Positions 8,610-15,382 of a DNA stretch of 64,000 nt are shown piece by piece (position 1 is the stretch's first letter; every line of letters starts with the position of its first letter). Source of the DNA: Neiella marina (lineage in GTDB: Bacteria; Pseudomonadota; Gammaproteobacteria; Enterobacterales; Neiellaceae); assembly GCF_002165625.1 (NCBI RefSeq), contig NZ_NGNS01000007.1:1-64000 (forward strand), written 5' to 3'. The notes under the pieces are model-generated. The model did not search any database and was not told the origin of the DNA. It saw nothing but the letters and a program-made list of their open reading frames with translations. Position numbers and translations under genes: made by a program.

Positions 8610-9353
8610 CTAAATGCGTTGCTGTAACTCATCCCACATTGCGCAGTAGGCTTTTGCTGCTGGCCGGTTGCGGGCGAAGTCGAGTACTGGTGCGCGGTGA
8701 ATACCCATTTTTTCTACATCGGTAGAGAAGGGTACGGAGGCTTTCAAAAACGATTTTTTGTATTTTTTACGCATACGTTCCATGGTTTCGGTATGTAGGT
8801 TTTTCTGACGTTGCACCATGGAGAAAAACGGGATTAATTTTTTCTTACCCAGTTTATGTCGATCGAAAAACTGCAATAGCTGTTCGTAAGTTCGCTCGGT
8901 CAGAGTCGTCGGTATCACCGGGACGACAATATGATCGGCTGATTTGAACACGCTTTCTGATAACGTCGAAATGTTAGGTGGGCAGTCGAGCAATACCACA
9001 TCATATTCATTTTTAACTGCTTTTAATGCCTTTTTCAGGCGTGAGCGACTGTTCTTCATTCGCGACAGAAAAATATCAAAATCACGATAGGTCATATTGG
9101 CAGGCAAAATATCCAATAGCTCAAAATCACTGCCTCGGATTGATTTGGTAAATTTATCGACGTCTTTGAAAAAGGCATCATGCTGAAGTTTTTTTGACGG
9201 CTTGACGCGATAATAGAATCCAGAGGCGCCTTGCGGATCGAGGTCGCATAGTAAGGTTCTTTTTCCGGCCAGCGCCAAGGCATGAGCCAGGTTGACCGAC
9301 GTTGCGGTCTTACCAACACCGCCTTTGTTGCTGTAGCAGGCAATAATCTTCAT
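8610..9353 (-). CDS. ParA family ATPase, orphan type
   Basis: This 247-residue ATPase has the deviant Walker A motif KGGVGKTATS near residue 9, Walker A' LCDLDPQGASG near 35, and Walker B VVLLDCPPN near 118. It has no N-terminal helix-turn-helix, so it is of the small type that includes ParF and McdA. Such proteins bind DNA non-specifically as ATP dimers and move plasmids, carboxysomes or other cargo over the nucleoid. No parB or oriC genes are nearby. It begins three bases after the CHAD gene stop. Its likely partners are the RHH and CHAD proteins of the same operon. Confidence 0.93.
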   Translation of the reverse strand: MKIIACYSNKGGVGKTATSVNLAHALALAGKRTLLCDLDPQGASGFYYRVKPSKKLQHDAFFKDVDKFTKSIRGSDFELLDILPANMTYRDFDIFLSRMKNSRSRLKKALKAVKNEYDVVLLDCPPNISTLSESVFKSADHIVVPVIPTTLTERTYEQLLQFFDRHKLGKKKLIPFFSMVQRQKNLHTETMERMRKKYKKSFLKASVPFSTDVEKMGIHRAPVLDFARNRPAAKAYCAMWDELQQRI

Positions 9354-9356
9354 TGG

Positions 9357-10913
9357 TTAATCCTTTTCCTTAAACAACTGACGGAATTCTTGGCGGGTCA
9401 AGTCACTGTCAAAGGCCGCGAAATTAGCCATCACTTTGGCACGTTCTTGATGTTGGCGTTGGTTTAATACCGAGGTCAAAGCGCCGACACTTTGCGCAAT
9501 CATTAGATCTTGTTTGCGGCCTTTATTGGCATGATTGGCCAAGTAGGCTTGCAGGCTCTCTTGCTGGACGGAATAGTCGTTAAACAGTCCCAAATTGTCC
9601 TGCAATCCCTTGAGCGTTTTAATCAGCGCCTTGATTCGTTTTTGCGGGAACAGTGGCGTGAAAAATTCCATTAGATAACGCAGTTTCTTGCAGTGAATGC
9701 GCAGCTCATGGACGTCGTCATCTGGTGTGTTGGCGTCAATGCCTCGAGCAATGTTGCAAACCTTGCGATAACGCTTCCAAACTAATTGTTGGGCGTAAGC
9801 CTTAGCAGCTAAATGGGCGAGAGGGCCTTCTTGAGCATCAGGCTGCTCAATAAAGTGACTGGCAAGCGCTTCGAGCGATTGCTGATAGCTAGTGCTGGCA
9901 AAGCGTTTGCGTAGCATCAGTAATTGTTGTTGGCGTTCTTGCTCAAATTGGCCAAACATGATGTGAAGGCCTTCATGAAGGCTTTCGGGTATTAGTTGGA
10001 AGTAACTTTCTTTTTCAAGTAAATAGACATCCAAATCGCGCAATCGGCCGGTTGGCGCCATGTGTTCCGAGAAGGCTAGCTTGTATTCTTGGGTATGTTG
10101 CTCTGAATAGATGCCTTTGAACAAACTAATGACCGAACGGACCTTGCGAAGCGATACGCGGTAGTCATGTAAAAATTCTGAGTCATGATCGGCAACAATA
10201 CCGGGTTCATTGACCCTCGCAATATCGATGTAAGTCCGAATGATTTGGTTGGCCACCGACAATGCGTCCTGCTCAGCACCAAAGCGCATGGTCGGCTTGC
10301 GATCATAACCGCTATCTTCGATACCAACAGCTTGGTAAATCTTAGCGGTGTCGATGGACTGTACCGCTTGAGTAAGCTTTGATTCAGTCAGTGCCCTCAG
10401 CAGCTCTAAGTGAGCTTTGTGGTAACCTCTGATCGGCTGTGTCGTAACGTAGGCCAACCAAAGCGGTTGTGGGTTTGATGCCGCGCCAAAGCCATCGATA
10501 ACGATACGAGCAACGGTCTTGTCATTGTTATCCAACATCTTAATGACACCATGCATATGCAACGCTTTACCAACAGCCAATAAGCTACGCAGTGGAGAAA
10601 CACAACTCAGTTGTGCTGTCACCGAACCACTATTCAAGTCGGCAACAAACCCGGGTCTGCTATCGACTGGTTGAGTTCGTTTGCCACAGTGTTCTCCAAT
10701 AAGGTTCAGCTGCTTACCACTGACGTAAAGTAAACCGCGAGCCTGACGAACGGACTGATCAAAGCAATCAAACAGTTCAATCGGTTGTGATTGGTCGTCA
10801 ATCATAGAGACCAACTGATACTTTTTCAGCTTCTTGCTCAGTGAATTAGTCAAGTCAGCAATTGCGCTGAGTTGCTCAACTTGGAATAACTGTGCGGAAG
10901 ATTGATTCATCAT
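9357..10913 (-). CDS. CHAD domain protein with extra N-terminal domain
   Basis: This protein has 518 residues. The C-terminal half (about 230-515) is a CHAD domain: two histidine/lysine/arginine-rich helical repeats, with signatures LHDYRVSLRKVRS near 245 and VHELRIHCKKLRYLMEFF near 395. CHAD domains bind polyphosphate and localise to polyphosphate granules. The N-terminal 215 residues look like a degenerate CYTH domain (FDCFDQSVRQARGLL, then VARIVIDGF) without the ExExK catalytic motif; this reading is tentative. Its start overlaps the stop of the upstream RHH gene as ATGA, implying translational coupling. Gene order is RHH-CHAD-ParA-CYTH. Confidence 0.88.
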   Translation of the reverse strand: MMNQSSAQLFQVEQLSAIADLTNSLSKKLKKYQLVSMIDDQSQPIELFDCFDQSVRQARGLLYVSGKQLNLIGEHCGKRTQPVDSRPGFVADLNSGSVTAQLSCVSPLRSLLAVGKALHMHGVIKMLDNNDKTVARIVIDGFGAASNPQPLWLAYVTTQPIRGYHKAHLELLRALTESKLTQAVQSIDTAKIYQAVGIEDSGYDRKPTMRFGAEQDALSVANQIIRTYIDIARVNEPGIVADHDSEFLHDYRVSLRKVRSVISLFKGIYSEQHTQEYKLAFSEHMAPTGRLRDLDVYLLEKESYFQLIPESLHEGLHIMFGQFEQERQQQLLMLRKRFASTSYQQSLEALASHFIEQPDAQEGPLAHLAAKAYAQQLVWKRYRKVCNIARGIDANTPDDDVHELRIHCKKLRYLMEFFTPLFPQKRIKALIKTLKGLQDNLGLFNDYSVQQESLQAYLANHANKGRKQDLMIAQSVGALTSVLNQRQHQERAKVMANFAAFDSDLTRQEFRQLFKEKD

Positions 10914-11080
10914 TTCTTTTTCTTGTCGTCGTTGAGGTAGTTTTCAATCAGTTGCTCAACAATCTTTTGCACCGACGAATCCTCTTCGATGGCTTTTATC
11001 TTGAGCGCTTTGAGGGTTTTGCTGTCGAGCCTTAACGAGGTATTTTTTTTACCGTCTTTACTTTGCTTATCTTTCGCCAT
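10910..11080 (-). CDS. Small ribbon-helix-helix DNA-binding protein
   Basis: This 56-residue protein is readable directly from the minus strand. It has a lysine-rich N-terminal tail (MAKDKQSKDGKK), a beta-strand NTSLRLD, helix one KTLKALKIKAIEED and helix two VQKIVEQLIENYL, then a DDKKKK tail. This is the ribbon-helix-helix plan of CopG, ParG and omega. Its TGA stop overlaps the CHAD start codon (ATGA). In type Ib partition systems an RHH protein of this kind is the centromere-binding partner of a small ParA. Two palindromes directly upstream are the likely operator. The sequence fit to RHH is good, but the family was not searched. Confidence 0.82.
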   Translation of the reverse strand: MAKDKQSKDGKKNTSLRLDSKTLKALKIKAIEEDSSVQKIVEQLIENYLNDDKKKK

Positions 11081-11098
11081 AAAAGTGACTTAATGAAA

Positions 11099-11122
11099 TA
11101 ATGACGTCATTACATCATGATG
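11099..11122. promoter_or_regulatory. Twin palindromes upstream of the RHH operon
   Basis: TAATGACGTCATTA (11099-11112) is a perfect 14-base palindrome. It directly abuts a perfect 10-base palindrome, CATCATGATG (11113-11122). They lie 19 bases upstream of the RHH start. Short repeated TGATG/TGACG half-sites suit a ribbon-helix-helix dimer, so autoregulation or a centromere-like role is inferred. Confidence 0.6.
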
Positions 11123-11188
11123 GATGGAGTGAATAAATTGATCAATATGTGAACAGTCGTTCTGTGAAACGGATCGGTTGTCGAACGA

Positions 11189-12169
11189 TTAATTGAAGTT
11201 CGCTATCTCGGCTGTTTCTGCAGGCAAGGTAAGGCCAAAACGCTCGAGAGCAAGTTGATTGAAGTAGTACAAATCGGATTCGGTGATAATCAGTGGTTCG
11301 GTCGTTTTTTGCGCCAAGATGTCGAGCGCTGCTTGGCCAGCCATTTCGCCATGTTCGATACCACTGATAGTGATTGCGCCAACTGCACGCATTGGTGCTA
11401 CTGCATAGCGAGCAGTACTAAATATCGGCAAGGTGCTGTTACGGCCGCTCCAATCTAATACCTCATCTTCTGGTACCACATTGCCACTGGCAACATCTCT
11501 TAGGGTGTACCAATTCTCCATGACAATTGCATCGTATTGCTTCGCAGCATTACGAATGGTGTATTGCCATTCTTGGTAGCTAGCGATGGGTTTGACTTCT
11601 GCTTGCAACGCTCCGAGACGCAATGTGGTGTTACCTCTTAGGGCGTTACCAATGTAGGCAGCGGTGGTCGTGCTGTCATCAAACATAACCAAAATACGCT
11701 GGTGTTTGAGCGGCACCATTTGGTGGATCAACCGAATCAGTGGGGTAAACAATCGTCGTTCTAACACCCCAACAACACCGGTGGGCAGCTGCACGTTATC
11801 AAAATACATGCGCGGGTTATCATTGACGCCATAAAGCACCAAAGGTGTGTTGGTCGCGACAACACGACGCGCGAGTAAACCAACGGCATTGTCATCGCCG
11901 AGCAGCACAATATCCGGCTTTTGGCTTACAAATGTCTGCCAGGCTTTGTCTGCCGCCGCCTGATGTTGCTCTTTGGGTAGTTGCTTGGTGTCGAGGTAAA
12001 TAATTTCAACGCGGTGATTGTTGCCAAGCTTGGTCTTGATGCCAGTAATACACTCATTGCTCCATTCATTGTTGGCATCGTAACTGGCAATGACCAGCAC
12101 ATTTGCCGCCAACGTGGGGCTGGAGAGCACAACTAGTAATGTGGCGATGAACCAACGAATTTGATGCAC
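11189..12169 (-). CDS. ABC-type substrate-binding-like periplasmic protein
   Basis: This 326-residue protein resembles the ABC_sub_bind (PF04392-like) group of periplasmic binding proteins. The signal peptide runs from the N-terminus to about SSPTLAA, residue 22. Two Rossmann-like lobes follow, with VLVIASYD, IVLLGDDNAVG and LVLYGVNDNP motifs. The start is GTG at 12169, with AAAGG seven bases upstream; longer in-frame versions add a non-signal-like extension. No permease or ATPase is adjacent, so it may feed a sensor protein rather than a transporter. The ligand is unknown. Same strand as the RHH operon, 108 bases upstream of it. Confidence 0.8.
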   Translation of the reverse strand: MHQIRWFIATLLVVLSSPTLAANVLVIASYDANNEWSNECITGIKTKLGNNHRVEIIYLDTKQLPKEQHQAAADKAWQTFVSQKPDIVLLGDDNAVGLLARRVVATNTPLVLYGVNDNPRMYFDNVQLPTGVVGVLERRLFTPLIRLIHQMVPLKHQRILVMFDDSTTTAAYIGNALRGNTTLRLGALQAEVKPIASYQEWQYTIRNAAKQYDAIVMENWYTLRDVASGNVVPEDEVLDWSGRNSTLPIFSTARYAVAPMRAVGAITISGIEHGEMAGQAALDILAQKTTEPLIITESDLYYFNQLALERFGLTLPAETAEIANFN

Positions 12170-12259
12170 AGTATTGCCTTTGTTAGTCCTTTTTAGGTCA
12201 ATACGATTTAGATTAGTTGCTGGTTCAAGAATGCGACAAGGCATTGGCTTGAGGGCATT

Positions 12260-12291
12260 GTAAAAATGCCAAACCTGTTTGGTTTGGCATT
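12260..12291 (-). terminator. Terminator of the FKBP gene
   Basis: An 11-base perfect stem (12265-12275 with 12281-12291) with a five-base loop is followed on the minus strand by a T-run. It lies 22 bases after the FKBP stop. Confidence 0.85.
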
Positions 12292-12312
12292 ATCTCAACT
12301 GCAGATATGAAG

Positions 12313-12807
12313 CTACTCGGTTGCTAAACACTCTGCGCCGAGTAACTCAACAGTAAAGGTCAACGCCATATTGGGGCCGATCACGCGCCCGCTACCTTTG
12401 GTGCCATAGGCAAGGTTTGGCGGAATATAAAATTCCCACTTTTCTCCCAATTTCATCATCGGCACGCCGATTTGCCAACCTTTGATCACGCCACCTAAAG
12501 AGAAGGTCGATGGCTCATCGCGAAGATAGCTGCTATCGAATACTTGATTATCAACCGATAAGCGGCCTTCATAGTGCACGGTCACTGGTTGTTGACTATC
12601 AATAGCACAACCGCCTGTTGATTCAATCACTTTGTATTGAAGGCCTTCAGGCGTTATCGCAACATCTGGCTGTTGTTGATTGTGCGACAACCATCGCTCA
12701 GACACTTTCAAGTTGCCTTGAATTTCTTCTTCAGATACGGGTTTGCTGCAGGCAGTAAGGGTGAGGGCTGCTGCTACTGGGACTATTTTAGCGATGACGT
12801 TTTTCAT
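12313..12807 (-). CDS. FKBP-type peptidyl-prolyl isomerase lipoprotein
   Basis: This 164-residue exported protein has a lipobox LTAC (Cys20) at the end of its signal peptide. The FKBP domain spans about 60-160, with VTVHYEGRL, VFDSSY, VIKGWQIGVPMMKLGEKWEFYIPPNLAYG and LTFTVELL, which are the classic active-site segments. It catalyses proline cis-trans isomerisation in the envelope and probably assists folding. It is smaller than FkpA and lacks that protein's dimerisation arm. It is single-gene, with its own terminator. Confidence 0.9.
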   Translation of the reverse strand: MKNVIAKIVPVAAALTLTACSKPVSEEEIQGNLKVSERWLSHNQQQPDVAITPEGLQYKVIESTGGCAIDSQQPVTVHYEGRLSVDNQVFDSSYLRDEPSTFSLGGVIKGWQIGVPMMKLGEKWEFYIPPNLAYGTKGSGRVIGPNMALTFTVELLGAECLATE

Positions 12808-13258
12808 GATTTCTGATGGAGTGGTTTTGCTGTGTTTTGATGCCAGCAGGGTAGCTTATGTCGCATCACGGTGTCATTGGTTATCTTGGTATCCAGTTTG
12901 GCATTTTTAGCTCGAATTGGCTTTATCGACGTGCCGGTGCTGACCGGCGGCAGCTTAAGACCCTTTGCCGCCAAAAGGGCCTTAAGAACCCCAAACCATC
13001 CCGACGTTCTCGGCCTTCGGCCCTTCCTGTAAGGAATAAGTGCGTTGCTCGCGCTCGAAAGCGCCAGAGGTTGGAGGATTGGATGCCAATTTGGAGCACA
13101 CTTTCTTTTGCTTAGCTTTTCTTTGTGTACGCAAAGAAAAGTAAGTCTCCGTCAGGGCGAAAAACTAAGTAATGATAGGCATAATGAAATTAATGTAGAA
13201 ACAGTAGGTTATTATGCCTCATTATTTTTAACTTTATGCTTAGCAAGAGAAAGGATTC
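12808..13258. repeat. Gene-free region with an array of hairpins
   Basis: No convincing gene lies here. Between 12933 and 13141 a series of inverted repeats occurs: 12933-12948 (6-base arms), 12954-12986 (13-base arms, one mismatch), 13012-13022 (4-base arms), 13051-13064 (5-base arms) and 13116-13141 (10-base arms, CTTTTCTTTG/CAAAGAAAAG). The first part is GC-rich, the rest AT-rich. It resembles a dispersed intergenic repeat or structured RNA and lies directly upstream of the HNH gene. Confidence 0.55.
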
Positions 13259-13804
13259 ATGGCTGTCTACAACACCTCTTCAGACTCAGCAAATACTGCA
13301 GTAAGAGCATTTTTAACCAAAGTCGGTGAATACTATCTTGGTCATTCGTTCAACACAGGAAGCGGCAAAGGAAAAGCGATTTGGCTGAAGATTAGAGATG
13401 ACGACTTTAATTCTTGCTGTGCATATTGCGGAGACAAATCTGAAAAACTGCAGATTGAACATGTGTTTATGTTTAATAGGGCTGAATACGGTTTACACCA
13501 CCCTGGAAACATCGTTCCTTGCTGCAAAGCTTGCAACAAACGAGAAAGATTGCCGGATAAATCTTATGCCGATTGGCAACAGCACCTTCGGATAGTGTGT
13601 GAAGCAAGGGGAGAACAGGACAGGTTTGAAGAAAGGAAACAAAAAATACTGTGGAACTTTAAGCAGTATGACTATCCATCACTAAACCCCAACGAAAAGC
13701 ACGCCATTAGGGTAATCGCGAATAGTTTATATGAAAACATCAAAACCGAATCTGACAAATCATTGATGCTATATAAACAATTAGACGAAGCCTTTGTGAA
13801 GTAG
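13259..13804 (+). CDS. Isolated HNH endonuclease
   Basis: This 181-residue protein has an HNH nuclease core: zinc pair Cys54-x-x-Cys57, the EH of LQIEHVF (His68), Asn84 in HPGNIVPCC, and the second zinc pair Cys89-x-x-Cys92 followed by N. This is the McrA-like/CAYCG type. The flanking N- and C-terminal regions are unrecognised. Its base composition looks more AT-rich than its neighbours and it stands alone between a hairpin array and gltD, suggesting acquisition. It may be a restriction-type or defence nuclease without partner genes; this is uncertain. Confidence 0.85.
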   Translation: MAVYNTSSDSANTAVRAFLTKVGEYYLGHSFNTGSGKGKAIWLKIRDDDFNSCCAYCGDKSEKLQIEHVFMFNRAEYGLHHPGNIVPCCKACNKRERLPDKSYADWQQHLRIVCEARGEQDRFEERKQKILWNFKQYDYPSLNPNEKHAIRVIANSLYENIKTESDKSLMLYKQLDEAFVK

Positions 13805-13828
13805 TAAGTCGCCAAAATCACACATAAA

Positions 13829-13851
13829 AAAGCCGCTCATCGAGCGGCTTT
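13829..13851 (-). terminator. Terminator of gltBD
   Basis: AAAGCCGCTC (13829-13838) pairs with GAGCGGCTTT (13842-13851). On the minus strand a T-run follows. It may also slow transcription from the HNH gene on the other strand. Confidence 0.82.
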
Positions 13852-13881
13852 CCAATTCAGTTAACTGACAGTTAACTGTCA

Positions 13882-15369
13882 TTAAGGCAAGTAGCTTTCA
13901 CCCATCAAAAAGGCATCCACTTCACGTGCGGCGCGGCGGCCTTCATCGATGGCCCAAACAATCAGGCTTTGACCACGGCGGGCATCACCACAAGCGAATA
14001 CACCTTCAACATTGGTGTTGAACTTGTCGTAGTCGGCTTTGGCATTGCTGCGGCCGTCTTGTTCAATGCTCAGTTGTTCTAGGATCTCTGCTTCAGGGCC
14101 AGTAAAGCCCATTGCCAGGAAGACTAAGTCAGCTTCCAGAACTTTTTCCGAGCCTGCCACTTCGTTTGGTACGAATTGGCCTGCATCGTTGGTGCCCCAA
14201 GTGATATCAACAGTGTGCACAGCTTTGACGTTGCCGTTTTCATCACCTTCAATCTTCTTGGTCATTACTTGGTAATGACGTGGGTCATCGCCTTGGATGG
14301 CAATGGCTTCTGATTGACCATAATCAACCAACAATGTCTTAGGCCACTCTGGCCAAGGGTTGCTGGCGGCGCGCTCATCAACAGGCTTCGGCATGATTTC
14401 AAGTTGAACGACATGCTTACACTTGTGGCGCAATGAGGTGCCAACACAGTCTGTACCGGTATCACCACCACCGATGATCACTACATTCTTGCCTTCGGCA
14501 TTAATGAAGTCACCGTCTTTGTGCTGTGAATCCAGTAACGACTTGGTGTTTTTGCCGAGGAATTCCATGGCGAAGTGAACGCCGTTCAACTCGCGGCCTT
14601 CAACTGGCAAGTCACGTGGTTTAGTGGCGCCAGTAGCGAGAACAACTGCATCAAACTCGTCCTGCAACTGCTTGGCTGGAATGTCTTTGCCAATCTCAGT
14701 GTTGGTAACGAAGGTAATGCCTTCTTTTTTTAGAATATCGATGCGACGATCAATGATGTGCTTTTCCAACTTCATGTTTGGAATGCCGTACATCAACAAG
14801 CCACCAATGCGGTCTGCACGCTCATAGACAGTGACCAAGTGACCGGCTTTGTTGAGCTGAGCGGCAGCCGCCAAACCGGCAGGGCCAGAGCCGACAATCG
14901 CAATTTTCTTACCGGTGCGCGCTGCAGGAGGCTCGGCAACCACCCAGCCTTCTTCAAATGCACGCTCGATGATGGCGTATTCGTGATGCTTGATGGTTAC
15001 CGGTGGCGCATTAATACCTAATACACAAGAGCCTTCACATGGAGCAGGGCAGACACGGCCGGTAAACTCTGGGAAGTTGTTGGTTTTGTGCAGGCGCTGG
15101 ATCGCTTCTTTCCAACGGCCATGGTAAATCAAGTCGTTCCACTCGGGGATCAAGTTGTTCACCGGACAGCCAGCGACCTTAGGGGCAAAGCGGCTGTTAC
15201 CGCTTTGACAGAAAGGCACACCACAGTCCATACAACGTGAGGCTTGCTGCTTGATGTCATCTTCGAGCATGTGCTCGTGAACTTCACACCAGTCAATCAA
15301 ACGCTCAGCTGGATCGCGATCTGCAGGCAGAGCGCGGTCTACTTTCAAAAATCCAGTTGGATTACCCAT
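13882..15369 (-). CDS. gltD: Glutamate synthase (NADPH) small subunit
   Basis: This 495-residue subunit takes electrons from NADPH through FAD and Fe-S clusters to the large subunit. The N-terminal cysteine region [12 protein letters not shown] (near 47-58), with later VAGCPVNN and CPAPCEGSC, supplies Fe-S ligands. The FAD-binding [13 protein letters not shown] lies near 161 and the NADPH-binding GGGDTGTDC near 300. It lies 13 bases after gltB, preceded by GGAGGAG, so the two are one operon. Length is slightly above E. coli GltD (472). Confidence 0.97.
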   Translation of the reverse strand: MGNPTGFLKVDRALPADRDPAERLIDWCEVHEHMLEDDIKQQASRCMDCGVPFCQSGNSRFAPKVAGCPVNNLIPEWNDLIYHGRWKEAIQRLHKTNNFPEFTGRVCPAPCEGSCVLGINAPPVTIKHHEYAIIERAFEEGWVVAEPPAARTGKKIAIVGSGPAGLAAAAQLNKAGHLVTVYERADRIGGLLMYGIPNMKLEKHIIDRRIDILKKEGITFVTNTEIGKDIPAKQLQDEFDAVVLATGATKPRDLPVEGRELNGVHFAMEFLGKNTKSLLDSQHKDGDFINAEGKNVVIIGGGDTGTDCVGTSLRHKCKHVVQLEIMPKPVDERAASNPWPEWPKTLLVDYGQSEAIAIQGDDPRHYQVMTKKIEGDENGNVKAVHTVDITWGTNDAGQFVPNEVAGSEKVLEADLVFLAMGFTGPEAEILEQLSIEQDGRSNAKADYDKFNTNVEGVFACGDARRGQSLIVWAIDEGRRAAREVDAFLMGESYLP

Positions 15370-15382
15370 TATTCGCTCCTCC

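Noticed and set aside
12858-13329. Two overlapping plus-strand open frames of 85 and 94 residues in the hairpin region
   Set aside because: They run through inverted repeats, lack ribosome sites and family features, and one overlaps the HNH gene.
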